From JANJUO01 sp942492935 (lineage in GTDB: Bacteria > Bacteroidota > Ignavibacteria > Kapaibacteriales > UBA2268), in NCBI GenBank assembly GCA_942492935.1, contig OW818654.1, positions 2,852,001 to 2,916,000 on the forward strand: DNA of 64,000 bases. The letters are read 5' to 3'. Within the stretch, counting starts at the first letter, position 1; each line of letters begins with the position of its first letter. Of the stretch, positions 26,991 to 36,097 are shown in pieces. The notes beneath the pieces are model-generated. The model was not told the origin of the DNA. It saw nothing but the letters and a program-made list of their open reading frames with translations, and searched no databases. The position numbers were made by a program, and so were the translations under genes.

Positions 26991-29888
26991 TTATTTCTTC
27001 TTTGATTTCTTGTCTTTCTTTTTGTCTTTCTTATCTTTTTTATCAGATTTCTTTTTATCTTTCTTGTCTTCTTTTTTCACTTTCTTTTCTTTTTTGTCGC
27101 TTTTTGCTTCTGCAAGAGTAACAACAGCCGCTTTTTGTAAATCACGAACTGCGGCACGAGCGGCGGCAAGACGAGCAATAGGAACTCTGAATGGTGAGCA
27201 AGAAACATAATTCAAACCAAGTGTATGGCAGAATTCAACTGATGATGGCTCGCCACCATGTTCGCCACAAATACCAAGTTTGAGATTTTCTTTTACTTTT
27301 CTACCTTCGGAAACAGCGTGTTTCATCAAGAAGCCAACGCCACTTTGGTCGATAGCAACAAATGGGTCAACGTTGTAGATTTCTCTTTTTACGTATTCTG
27401 GCAAGAATTTACCAGCGTCATCACGGCTCAAGCCCATTGTTGTTTGAGTTAAGTCATTTGTTCCAAATGAGAAAAATTCAGCAACAGTAGCAATTTCACC
27501 AGCAGTAATCGCACCACGAGGAACTTCAATCATTGTTCCAACGAGATAATCGAATTTCACGCCAGTTTCGTTCATAACTTGCTGAGCGGCATTACGAACA
27601 ATTACTTCTTGATTTTTCAATTCTTTAACATTACCAACCAATGGAATCATCACTTCAGGTAATACTTTCTTGCCTTCTTTGATAACATTGACTGTTGCTT
27701 GGAAGATTGCAAGTGCTTGCATTTCAGTAATTTCTGGATACATTAAGCCAAGACGGCATCCACGGAAGCCAAGCATAGGATTGAATTCATGCAATGCTTC
27801 AACTCTTTCTTTAACTGCTTTTGCTGTAATGCCAAGTTCTTTTGCAACTTCTTTTTGTCCTGCGTCATCATGTGGTAAGAATTCATGAAGTGGCGGATCA
27901 ATTGTACGAATTGTAACAGGGCGACCGTCCATTGCTCTGAAGATACCTTCGAAATCTTCTCTTTGAAGTGGCAATAATTTTGCGAGTGCGGCTTTTCTTG
28001 CTTCAACTGTTTCAGCAAGAATCATTTCGCGCATTGGACCAATTTTGCCATCACCAAAGAACATGTGTTCAGTACGGCAAAGACCGATACCTTCTGCACC
28101 AAATGCAACTGCATTGCTACTTTGATCAGGTTGATCAGCATTTGTACGAACTCTAAGCACTCTATATTGATCTGCCCAATCCATAATTTGTTTGTAAATT
28201 TGGAAAGTAGGAGCATTTTCTGGAGCAAGTGTTTTTGAAATCAAAACTTCAATAACTTCACTTGGTTTAGTTGGGATGTTGCCAACAATAACTTCGCCTG
28301 TTGAGCCATCGATTGAAATAAAATCGCCTTCTTTGATAACGAAATCTTTGCCATCAACTTTGAAAGTGCGTGCTTTATAATCAATATTCAAAACGCCACA
28401 TCCAGCAACGCAAACTTTACCCATTTGGCGAGCAACAAGTGCCGCATGAGAAGTCATACCGCCACGTGCAGTCAAGATACCTTCGGAAGCGTCCATACCT
28501 GCAATATCTTCAGGTGAAGTTTCGATACGAACAAGAATAACTTTTTCGCCTTTTGCTTTGTATGCAACAGCATCTTCAGCATTAAATACAACTTTACCAG
28601 TTGCCGCACCAGGACCTGCATTCAAACCTTTTGCAAGAACAGCACCATTTTTCAATGCTTCTGCTTTTGCATTCAAATCGAATACTGGACGCAATAATTG
28701 GTTCAATTGGTCTGGGTCAATTCTCATCAATGCTTCTTTTGGTTCGATTAGACCTTCGTTAACCATATCAACAGCAATTTTCATAGATGCCATAGCAGTA
28801 CGTTTACCAACGCGGCATTGAAGCATCCATAAACGTTTTTCTTGAATTGTGAATTCAACATCAAGCATATCGCGATAATGTTTTTCAAGAATTTCACGAA
28901 TTTTTATCAAACCATCATAAGCAGGTTTATCAATATCTGCTAATTTTTCGATTAATTCAGGAGTACGAGTACCAGCAACAACGTCTTCACCTTGAGCATT
29001 CATTAAGAATTCGCCATAGAAGTAGTTTTCGCCAGTAGCGGCATCTCTTGTAAATGCAACGCCTGTTCCAGATGTTTCGCCAAGATTACCAAAAACCATC
29101 GCTTGAATATTAACAGCAGTTCCCCATTCTTCAGGAATATTGTTCAATTTACGATAGATGATTGCTCTTTCGTTCATCCAAGATTGGAATACTGCACCAA
29201 CTGAGCCCCATAATTGTTCGTGTGGATCTTCAGGGAAATCATTACCAGTAATTTTTTTGATTGCGGCTTTGTATTCTGCCACTAATTCTTTCAAATCTTC
29301 AGCAGTTAAATCTATATCGAGAGTAACGCCACGAGCATGTTTTTTTGCTTCGAGAATTTCTTCAAATGGGTCGATATCATCTTTAGTTTGTGGTTTCAAA
29401 CCAAGAACAACATCACCATACATAGAAACGAATCTGCGGTATGAATCATAAGCAAATCTTGCGTTTCCAGATTTCTTTGCTAAACCTTCAACTGCGGCAT
29501 CATTCAAACCTAAGTTCAAAATTGTATCCATCATACCTGGCATTGATGCTCTTGAACCAGAACGAACAGACAATAATAATGGATTATTATTATCGCCAAA
29601 TTTCAAGCCCATTTCTTTTTCTAATTTTTTGATAGCATCATTAACCTGAGCTTTCAAAACTTCAGGATATTTTTGTCCATTTGCATAGAAATATGTACAA
29701 ACTTCAGTAGTGATAGTAAAACCTGCTGGAACTGGCAAACCAATATTGCACATTTCAGCAAGATTTGCACCTTTGCCACCGAGCAAATTCTTCATATCCG
29801 CACTGCCTTCGGACTCATTGCCACCAAAGAAATATACGTATTTCATTCTTTCAGTTTTTTTAACTTTTTTTTCTTTGTCTTTTCCCAT
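26991..29888 (-). CDS. ppdK: Pyruvate, phosphate dikinase with Lys-rich tail
   Basis: Interconverts pyruvate, ATP and phosphate with PEP, AMP and pyrophosphate. The start at 29888 (MGKDKEKKVKKTERMKYVYF) is preferred; the longer frame adds a hydrophobic leader of 17 residues with no support. Domains: ATP-grasp N-terminal domain with GGKGANLAEM and RSGSRASMPGMMDTILNLG, the central phosphohistidine domain with GGMTSHAALVARQMGK (catalytic His near residue 478), and the C-terminal PEP/pyruvate TIM barrel with FGTNDLTQTTMG and LGICGEHGGEP (catalytic Cys near 871). The usual 870-890-residue enzyme is complete and is followed by about 45 extra residues made almost only of Lys, Asp, Glu and Ser. Codon choice is less A+T-biased than in neighbours, as in highly expressed genes. 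Confidence 0.96.
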   Translation of the reverse strand: MGKDKEKKVKKTERMKYVYFFGGNESEGSADMKNLLGGKGANLAEMCNIGLPVPAGFTITTEVCTYFYANGQKYPEVLKAQVNDAIKKLEKEMGLKFGDNNNPLLLSVRSGSRASMPGMMDTILNLGLNDAAVEGLAKKSGNARFAYDSYRRFVSMYGDVVLGLKPQTKDDIDPFEEILEAKKHARGVTLDIDLTAEDLKELVAEYKAAIKKITGNDFPEDPHEQLWGSVGAVFQSWMNERAIIYRKLNNIPEEWGTAVNIQAMVFGNLGETSGTGVAFTRDAATGENYFYGEFLMNAQGEDVVAGTRTPELIEKLADIDKPAYDGLIKIREILEKHYRDMLDVEFTIQEKRLWMLQCRVGKRTAMASMKIAVDMVNEGLIEPKEALMRIDPDQLNQLLRPVFDLNAKAEALKNGAVLAKGLNAGPGAATGKVVFNAEDAVAYKAKGEKVILVRIETSPEDIAGMDASEGILTARGGMTSHAALVARQMGKVCVAGCGVLNIDYKARTFKVDGKDFVIKEGDFISIDGSTGEVIVGNIPTKPSEVIEVLISKTLAPENAPTFQIYKQIMDWADQYRVLRVRTNADQPDQSSNAVAFGAEGIGLCRTEHMFFGDGKIGPMREMILAETVEARKAALAKLLPLQREDFEGIFRAMDGRPVTIRTIDPPLHEFLPHDDAGQKEVAKELGITAKAVKERVEALHEFNPMLGFRGCRLGLMYPEITEMQALAIFQATVNVIKEGKKVLPEVMIPLVGNVKELKNQEVIVRNAAQQVMNETGVKFDYLVGTMIEVPRGAITAGEIATVAEFFSFGTNDLTQTTMGLSRDDAGKFLPEYVKREIYNVDPFVAIDQSGVGFLMKHAVSEGRKVKENLKLGICGEHGGEPSSVEFCHTLGLNYVSCSPFRVPIARLAAARAAVRDLQKAAVVTLAEAKSDKKEKKVKKEDKKDKKKSDKKDKKDKKKDKKSKKK

Positions 29889-30090
29889 TGGGAACCCCAA
29901 AATGTTATAAAAATAAAATATAATTTTTGTACTAATCAAGACTACAAATTTATGAAAAAAAATCCATAAAATTATATTTTAGTATAAATTTTTGCAATTT
30001 ATTACCATAGGAAATTGTTTGAGTTTTTAAAAAATGTAACTACTCGGTCATATTAAATTTAGAAGTGTAAGCAAAGCAATTTCAAATAGA

Positions 30091-30242
30091 AAATATCGCA
30101 TAGCGATTAAATTATGGTAACAAAAATAATAGAAGAGAAAAAATTTATCACGTAGTGATTAAATTATTAGAATATAATCACTACGTGATAGAGGATTAAT
30201 TCAAGGAGTGATTTATTACCATAATACAATCTCTACGAGATA
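30091..30242. repeat. Palindromic repeat, second copy of 24036-24185
   Basis: Contains ATCGCATAGCGAT, TTATGGTAAC, TTATCACGTAGTGATTAAAT, TATAATCACTACGTGATA and ATTACCATAATACAATCTC in the same order as the copy at 24036-24185. The rest of the spacer 29889-30496 is A+T-rich and shows nothing else recognisable. The ppdK promoter should lie just after 29889 on the minus strand. Confidence 0.75.
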
Positions 30243-30496
30243 AAAAAAAAGACAATATCGCATAATTATAATTTACTTGAAAATACTTGCTCTTGGACAT
30301 TAAATTATAATAATACGGTTAAGTAATTACAAGTGATTTGAATATATGACATATAAAATAATTAAGATTAACAATACGTTAAAATATTGATATTTGTGGA
30401 TAAAATGTATTCGACTGGAAGTTACTAAGGAAGAACTGTTGACAAGGTTTCGACTACAGTTCTCCATAAAAGTTTAAATTATTTTGGGTTTGAATT

Positions 30497-30715
30497 ATGA
30501 ATATTAGTATGATATACGACAATAGCGGACAAGCGGAATATACTGTTGTACCTATTATGATTTGGCAAAAACTAAATGAATATTTAAAAAATGAGCATGT
30601 TGTTGAAAGCAAACAAACTCATGTTCAATTTAATCCGAGTGATTTCAAAGGTATATTATGTCAATCAAATCTTGATACTGAATTAGAAATCTCTTTGTTG
30701 AGGAAAGAAGAATAG
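30497..30715 (+). CDS. Small antitoxin-like protein
   Basis: A 72-residue protein. The start MNISMIYDNSGQAEYTVVPI and the following MIWQKLNEYL resemble antitoxins that pair with PIN-domain toxins, in which a short strand-turn-strand precedes an amphipathic helix. It is immediately followed, in an overlapping frame, by the first residues of a PIN domain that is cut off. It may therefore be an orphan antitoxin. The family match is from pattern only. Confidence 0.5.
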   Translation: MNISMIYDNSGQAEYTVVPIMIWQKLNEYLKNEHVVESKQTHVQFNPSDFKGILCQSNLDTELEISLLRKEE

Positions 30716-30783
30716 ACAAGAGATATTTAATTGATACTAATATTCTTTTGAAAAAATTCCTTGATATTCCCATAGGGAATTAA
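30712..30783 (+). pseudogene. Truncated PIN-domain toxin
   Basis: The frame overlapping the antitoxin stop reads IDKRYLIDTNILLKKF, the hallmark first strand of a PIN ribonuclease with its first catalytic Asp, then enters the dispersed repeat and stops at 30783. About 110 residues of toxin are missing. Most likely the repeat, or the rearrangement that brought it, removed the rest. Confidence 0.6.
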
Positions 30784-30960
30784 TGTTTGTAACAGAAAAA
30801 TCTCCCATCGTTCACCAGCAACACCGTAGGTGTTGAATGTGTATTTAATTATTCAATCCCATGGATTGCTGGACTTGGGGGAATTCGTTTGTTACAAACA
30901 GGTAATCCCAAAAGGGATTTTCAAAGAATTTCATTTGTAGTTACGAAATTTTTTAATCCA
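30761..30960. repeat. Dispersed intergenic hairpin repeat, copy B
   Basis: Matches copies A (1-260) and C (56648-56955). It begins with CCTTGATATTCCCAT-AGGGAAT, TTTGTAACAGAAAAATC, then CAACACC-GTA-GGTGTTG, an interrupted ATCCC...GGATTGCTGGACTT, and TAATCCC-AAAA-GGGATT followed by TTCAAAGAATTTCAT. After it, to 31397, the spacer is A+T-rich; a TGTACTTTGTTATTTGA word at 31178-31200 corresponds to one after copy A. No further gene is supported there. Confidence 0.75.
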
Positions 30961-31397
30961 TTTGCATAAAAATTATAGATTATCATCAACTTAAAGTTTT
31001 TACTTTATTTAATTTTGTTTCTTTATTTATCTCAGAACAACTTGCTTTAAAGTACTTCTTTCTATCAGTTAGCCAAAAATCAATGAAAATTTTTTGAAGA
31101 AAACTGCTGCTTTAAAAAATATTTTAATAATATTTGTTCCCTCCCCTTCTAACGACAAAATACCTACCATTTGACCTTAATTTTGTACTTTGTTATTTGA
31201 CAATATACATTTTAGATGAAATGAAAATTTGTGCAATGAAAAAGTGATGTCGCAACCACATGCGAAAATACCCTATTTACACAGTCAAATACCGTAACTA
31301 TGTAAAAGTGTTTTTTTCTTTTGAGAAGTTACCTTAAATTAGAAATGTGGAATTTGTTATTTGTAATTTATTGTTTTATAAAAAAGGAGATTTTGAT

Positions 31398-31652
31398 ATG
31401 GGTTTATTTAGTTCCAGTAAGGAAAGTATCAAAAAAGATATCGAATCAAAAATGAAAGATATCGAAAAAAGTAAAAAAGAAATTGATAGTTTGAAGGATA
31501 AATATGCAAAATGGAAGGAAGCAAAAAAGAAAAATCCATCAAACTTTGGCTCAACCAATTTACCTAATTTAATTGATCATGAAAAAGAAAAAATAGAAAA
31601 ATTAAAAAAACAATTAGCAGATCTGAAAGAGAAATTAAAAAAAGCAGTTTAA
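31398..31652 (+). CDS. Small coiled-coil protein, first gene of the BRCT group
   Basis: An 84-residue, Lys-rich protein. The start at 31398 (MGLFSSSKESIKKD) is supported by an AAGGAGA sequence 8 bases upstream; the longer frame adds an unlikely hydrophobic leader. Two long amphipathic helices separated by a short loop (ending KNPSNFGSTNLPNLID) suggest a helical hairpin. No known family was recognised. It is followed by the BRCT protein after 41 bases in the same orientation. Confidence 0.65.
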   Translation: MGLFSSSKESIKKDIESKMKDIEKSKKEIDSLKDKYAKWKEAKKKNPSNFGSTNLPNLIDHEKEKIEKLKKQLADLKEKLKKAV

Positions 31653-31693
31653 TTGATTAAAGTAGTTTTAAAATATTTTCAGGAGATATTACA

Positions 31694-31948
31694 ATGTCAG
31701 CAGAACAAAAATTAGAAGGTAAAACATTTGTATTCACAGGCGAATTAACAAATTTCACAAGAAATGAAGTCGTTGCCAAAATTGAGCAACACGGCGGCAA
31801 AGAATCAAAAACTGTGAACAAATCAACAAGTTATCTTGTAGTTGGCGAAAAGCCAGGTAGCAAATTAGGAAAAGCTCAAACTCTTGGAATTACAATTCTT
31901 AACGAAGAAGATTTTTATGAAATTGATTTCCTAAATGGTAAACTATAA
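31694..31948 (+). CDS. Stand-alone BRCT-domain protein
   Basis: An 84-residue protein that is almost only one BRCT domain: LEGKTFVFTGELTNFTRNEV, the GG turn of EQHGGKESKTVNKSTSYLVVG, and KLGKAQTLGITILNEEDFYE. BRCT modules bind phosphopeptides or DNA ends; in bacteria they are normally confined to the C-terminus of NAD-dependent DNA ligase. No ligase lies beside it. An AGGAG sequence precedes the ATG. It probably forms one transcription unit with the coiled-coil gene upstream. A DNA-repair or DNA-structure role is inferred. Confidence 0.88.
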   Translation: MSAEQKLEGKTFVFTGELTNFTRNEVVAKIEQHGGKESKTVNKSTSYLVVGEKPGSKLGKAQTLGITILNEEDFYEIDFLNGKL

Positions 31949-32164
31949 TCCTCTTCGAAAGAGGAGGATTAATATCAAGTTGTTTTCAAAGGTTCAAAAT
32001 AGTAAAAATTGTTCTTTTAATTCCTATTAGGAAATAAATGGTGCGTGCTAAGGACACAATAAAAAAATACATGCTGGATTTTTTGGAATATTTAGCATAT
32101 TTGAACGCAACTTTTATTAGTTAGTAATTTGCAAATTAGATTTAGTTTTAATTATTTTTTTGGT

Positions 32165-32896
32165 GTGATTATCAACTTTGAACAAGAAATATTAATCGAA
32201 TTTCTTAAAATGCCACTATGGTCATCTGATATGGTTTTTGAAAAATTTAGAAAATTACCAAATTCAGTTTATAGAAGACATAGAAGCAACAAGGCAAAAA
32301 GATTTCTTTTTTTTGAAGGCAACAAAGAAAAGAAAGTAGTATTGGTAGCTCATGCAGATACAGTTTTTGTAGATTATTTTGAAAAACATAATCTTGTTTT
32401 CAAAGATGGATTTATTCAGAGTGCGAAGGGTTCAAAAGTTGGAATAGGTGCAGATGATAGAGCAGGATGTGCGATTTTGTGGTTACTTAAAGATAGCGGA
32501 CATTCATTATTAATCACTGATGGTGAAGAAATTGGAAACAAAGGTAGTGAATGGTTAATGGAAATGAATCATGATATTGCTGACAAGATTAATGCTCATC
32601 AGTTTATGGTTCAATTCGACAAGCGGGGAATGAATGAATTTAAATGTTATAGTGTAGGTACTGACGAATTTGTTAGTTTCATAAGTCAAGTAACAGGGTA
32701 CACTAAAATTTGTATGAGCAATAGCACAGATATATCGATTTTGTGTAGAGATATTTGCGGTGTTAATTTTAGTATTGGTTATTATAATGAGCATTTTATT
32801 GATGAAAAAATTAATATTCAAGAATGGTATGATTCACTTACTTTAGCAAAAAGATTTTTAGATGATGAGTTGCCAAGATTTTTTCTTGATTATTAA
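32165..32896 (+). CDS. Two-metal peptidase-like protein (M28/M42/M20-type)
   Basis: About 243 residues. No ATG is well placed; a GTG at 32165 gives IINFEQEILIEFLKM and is preferred over a TTG at 32129. Motifs match di-zinc exopeptidases: KVVLVAHADTVF with the first His and the Asp, GIGADDRAGCAIL with the bridging Asp, and LLITDGEEIGNKGS with the general-base Glu and the following Glu. The last ligand may be the His of YYNEHF near residue 218 of this start. There is no signal peptide, so it acts in the cytoplasm. Substrate unknown. It stands within the BRCT gene group, 34 bases before the large BRCT protein. Confidence 0.75.
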   Translation: MIINFEQEILIEFLKMPLWSSDMVFEKFRKLPNSVYRRHRSNKAKRFLFFEGNKEKKVVLVAHADTVFVDYFEKHNLVFKDGFIQSAKGSKVGIGADDRAGCAILWLLKDSGHSLLITDGEEIGNKGSEWLMEMNHDIADKINAHQFMVQFDKRGMNEFKCYSVGTDEFVSFISQVTGYTKICMSNSTDISILCRDICGVNFSIGYYNEHFIDEKINIQEWYDSLTLAKRFLDDELPRFFLDY

Positions 32897-32930
32897 TTTA
32901 ATTAAATTGTAAATCATAAGGATATTTAAA

Positions 32931-35174
32931 ATGGTAGAATTTGTAATTAATTCCAGTATGTCTATACAGGAATTTAAAAAAGTAGTAAAAGATGCTACAT
33001 ATTTGAATTTAGAAGTTTATTTTAATGATGAAATCGCAACAGATGATTCTTTAATTTATGAAATTAATGGTGGCAATCGGTTTGAAGAAACAACAATCGA
33101 AATCTCCAATGATGAATTGGTAAGCAATTTCTATGGCAGAATAAACAAATATTTTGGATTGAAGATTTTGTTGAAAAAGAGATTAGAGAATAAATATATT
33201 CCAGAATATTCTTCTATGGGAGAGGAGATATACTTTAGAATTGGAAGGAAAGATGCAATTATTTGCCCATTTACTGGTGAAACTATATCAGGACTTGACC
33301 AAAAATTACCCGTTGAAATTGAATTAAATTGGATTTATGAAGATTTAGAATTGAATGGTAAAATTTATTTTGTTGTTGAGTTCGCAAATGCAGACTGGGA
33401 AATTGTAACTAATGATAACTTTGAATTCGATTGGGGTAGTCCAATTAGGAATTTAACTGCCTTTTATATATACTCACCATTCGCATTAAAATTTTTCAAG
33501 TTGATTTTTGAAGAAGAAAAAACATTAGAAGAATACTTTGATGAAGAATATAATCAAGATAAACCTTTAAATAAAAGAAAGAATATAATCATAGAGGATA
33601 TGATTAAAGAGAAATTGAATGGTCCAAAAACTGAAGAAAACGAGGGTTTGATTAAAGCTATAGATACGAAAAAATTTTTATTCAAAGGCAATGTTATTAC
33701 GGAAAATTTGAGTTATGATGATACAAAATTTAATATCAATTTTTCTTCCGTTGAGCATTTAGATATTTTAGAGGAGGCGGTGAATGAATATATCGGTGAT
33801 TATGATTTATTAAGTAGATATGACAATTTCTACGGAGATGAATTAAATGATAGTTTCAAATATTTTGGAACTCTTAAAGAGGTATATACTACATATTTAG
33901 AAGAAGTTCCTGAAATAGAAACATCAAAAGATGAAATTCCAATTTCTTCAAATACTGATAATTCTGAAATTAAAATGGAAGATAAATTAGAAACAGAAAC
34001 CATCAAAGAAGATATTCCTGCATCTTCAAACAATGACAATGAAGGGTATTTTGACGAGGTAGTTGTAGAAACAATTTTAAAAAGAGCAATATCAAGAGGA
34101 TTATATGTCGATGGGATGGGCAATATTAGGATTTATCCAAGTAGTATGGAAAAGAAGCCGAAGTATGATTGTCATGGTGATGAAGATTATGACATCGAAG
34201 ATTATGTCTGGAGGGAAAATAAAATTTTATCTCAAGTTACTGAATCTGCTCATAATACAAATGAAATCAAAGTCGAAATTAAACCTGATTTAATTGATAA
34301 TGTACAGTTTTACACTTTAAGCATTAAAGGAATTTTTCATTCAATTGGATTGATTGATATCAATAAATATCCAGATATTATAAATTCTTTTGATAGTTTT
34401 GAAAAATCATACAAAAATGCAGATCCATTTGCTAAATATGTTAATGATAATTATACAAAAGAAGGTATTATTAGTAATTTTTATGAAGATATTGAAAATT
34501 TTGATATTGATTACCTTTATGAAAACCAATCTACCATGATAATACAAACCAATGCAAGTAAATTTCGTAATCAATTAAAAAATTATATTGCTACAATAAC
34601 AGACCCTTACGGAGAAGTTGTTTTTGTTGGAACACTAAATGATTTAATTAAACTTAAAAAATTAGATTCCAAAGAATTCAATCATCAAGAAGCAAACCAA
34701 AAAATACTATTAATTTCCAAAAAGAAATATATGCATACAGAAATTAAATTTAAGGTTAACGGCAAGTTTAATATTAATTTAATCAAAGCAAAATGCTTAA
34801 ATTTAAGATTCAAAGAAGATAACGTTTTTTGTTTGAATGAAATATTCTACAATAACCATGATAATGTAAATAAACTTAACGAGAAGTATGTTGAGAATAT
34901 AATCAATTACCTTCCTAAACTATTAACCACTATAAACTTGATAGATAATAGATTAGAAGGGAAAACATTCAAAGTGATTGAAGCAGGACCTACTAAGAAA
35001 TTGATTGATGATAAAATTTATGAGTATGGTGGTAGAATACATAATTATGTATATAAAACTACAAATTTTCTTGTTCTTGGAGATCCCGATTGGGGTGGAA
35101 GTCATGTATGGAGAGCAAACAGACTTGGAACTAAAACTCTTACAGTAGAAGAATTTTTCAAAATGGTTGAGTAA
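32931..35174 (+). CDS. Large acidic protein with C-terminal BRCT domain
   Basis: A 747-residue protein, strongly acidic and not recognised over most of its length. Residues 320-375 form a low-complexity acidic linker with a repeated KDEIPISSN / KEDIPASSN element. The region around residues 375-420 may form a short helical domain. The last 75 residues are a BRCT domain: NRLEGKTFKVIEAG, the GGRIHNYVYKTTNFLVLGD core, and NRLGTKTLTVEEFF. It has no signal peptide or membrane segment. The combination with a stand-alone BRCT protein upstream and a DNA glycosylase downstream suggests a DNA-linked job, which is inference. Confidence 0.8.
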   Translation: MVEFVINSSMSIQEFKKVVKDATYLNLEVYFNDEIATDDSLIYEINGGNRFEETTIEISNDELVSNFYGRINKYFGLKILLKKRLENKYIPEYSSMGEEIYFRIGRKDAIICPFTGETISGLDQKLPVEIELNWIYEDLELNGKIYFVVEFANADWEIVTNDNFEFDWGSPIRNLTAFYIYSPFALKFFKLIFEEEKTLEEYFDEEYNQDKPLNKRKNIIIEDMIKEKLNGPKTEENEGLIKAIDTKKFLFKGNVITENLSYDDTKFNINFSSVEHLDILEEAVNEYIGDYDLLSRYDNFYGDELNDSFKYFGTLKEVYTTYLEEVPEIETSKDEIPISSNTDNSEIKMEDKLETETIKEDIPASSNNDNEGYFDEVVVETILKRAISRGLYVDGMGNIRIYPSSMEKKPKYDCHGDEDYDIEDYVWRENKILSQVTESAHNTNEIKVEIKPDLIDNVQFYTLSIKGIFHSIGLIDINKYPDIINSFDSFEKSYKNADPFAKYVNDNYTKEGIISNFYEDIENFDIDYLYENQSTMIIQTNASKFRNQLKNYIATITDPYGEVVFVGTLNDLIKLKKLDSKEFNHQEANQKILLISKKKYMHTEIKFKVNGKFNINLIKAKCLNLRFKEDNVFCLNEIFYNNHDNVNKLNEKYVENIINYLPKLLTTINLIDNRLEGKTFKVIEAGPTKKLIDDKIYEYGGRIHNYVYKTTNFLVLGDPDWGGSHVWRANRLGTKTLTVEEFFKMVE

Positions 35175-35333
35175 TTCAGAATTGATTTATTTTTCATAGA
35201 TATTAGTAAATGTTCTTTTACATGTTTAATAAATGATATTGGAATAAAAAATATTCCAATTGTAAAAAATTTAGAATAATATTTCTACGGAATTTTCCGA
35301 ATTTATAAATTATTTTTTTAAAAGAGGTTTTTT

Positions 35334-36095
35334 ATGATAAACTACAAACAAGTATTTACAAAACTTGAAAATGGCTTAATGGCAAGTATGGGACTTAGCC
35401 GTAAGGAATTTGACAAAAAATTTGTTGAAACCAAAGAATTAACATTTAGTGAAAAAAGCGATGACTGGTATTTTGATACCTTGAAATTTATCGCATTTTA
35501 CTCTGGATTTAAAGCAGATACTGTAACTAAAAAAACAGATATTATTAACAAATACTTTCCTGATTATCAGACAGTAGCAAAGTATGGCAAGAATGAAATC
35601 AAAAAAATGATGGATGATAAAGAAATGATTAGTCATCTCGGAAAAATTGAAGGAACTATCAAAAATGCCAATATCTTTATAGAAATTATTAAAGAATTTG
35701 GTTCAATACATAACTATTTGGTATCACTTAATCCAGAAAAAGATTTGAAGAAATTCTATAATACAATTAAAAAGAAATTTGCTTATCTTGGAGAAATTAC
35801 TGCATTTCACTTTATGCTCGAAATTGGATTAGATGTAGTAAAACCTGATAGAGTGTTAGCAAGAATTTTTGAACGTCTCGGTTTGATTGAAAATGAAAAA
35901 CAATATTGGGAATTGATTAATTATGCAAGAGCATTTGCAAGAGAAACTGGTCATCCAATTAGATACATTGATATGATTTTTGTAATGTATGGTCAAGTTA
36001 CAGACTTTGGTATTTGTCTTGATACTCCAAAATGCGAAATTTGTCAATTAACTGCTAATTGCGAATATTTTAAAAAAAAAGAGCTAAAGAAATAG
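35334..36095 (+). CDS. HhH-GPD-type DNA glycosylase with Cys cluster
   Basis: A 253-residue protein related to base-excision DNA glycosylases. It has the helix-hairpin-helix region near YLGEITAFHFMLEIGLDVV followed by KPDRVLARIFERLG, where Asp of KPD is the candidate catalytic residue of HhH-GPD enzymes. Near the C-terminus the cysteines follow C-x5-C-x2-C-x5-C (CLDTPKCEICQLTANC), close to the C-x6-C-x2-C-x5-C iron-sulfur loop of endonuclease III and MutY. The fold also resembles 3-methyladenine glycosylase I. It would remove a damaged base from DNA; the substrate cannot be told. The next gene starts 2 bases after its stop. Confidence 0.8.
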   Translation: MINYKQVFTKLENGLMASMGLSRKEFDKKFVETKELTFSEKSDDWYFDTLKFIAFYSGFKADTVTKKTDIINKYFPDYQTVAKYGKNEIKKMMDDKEMISHLGKIEGTIKNANIFIEIIKEFGSIHNYLVSLNPEKDLKKFYNTIKKKFAYLGEITAFHFMLEIGLDVVKPDRVLARIFERLGLIENEKQYWELINYARAFARETGHPIRYIDMIFVMYGQVTDFGICLDTPKCEICQLTANCEYFKKKELKK

Positions 36096-36097
36096 AT

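Noticed and set aside
27258..29910. Several plus-strand frames opposite ppdK
   Set aside because: They arise from the less A+T-biased codon use of ppdK and look random.
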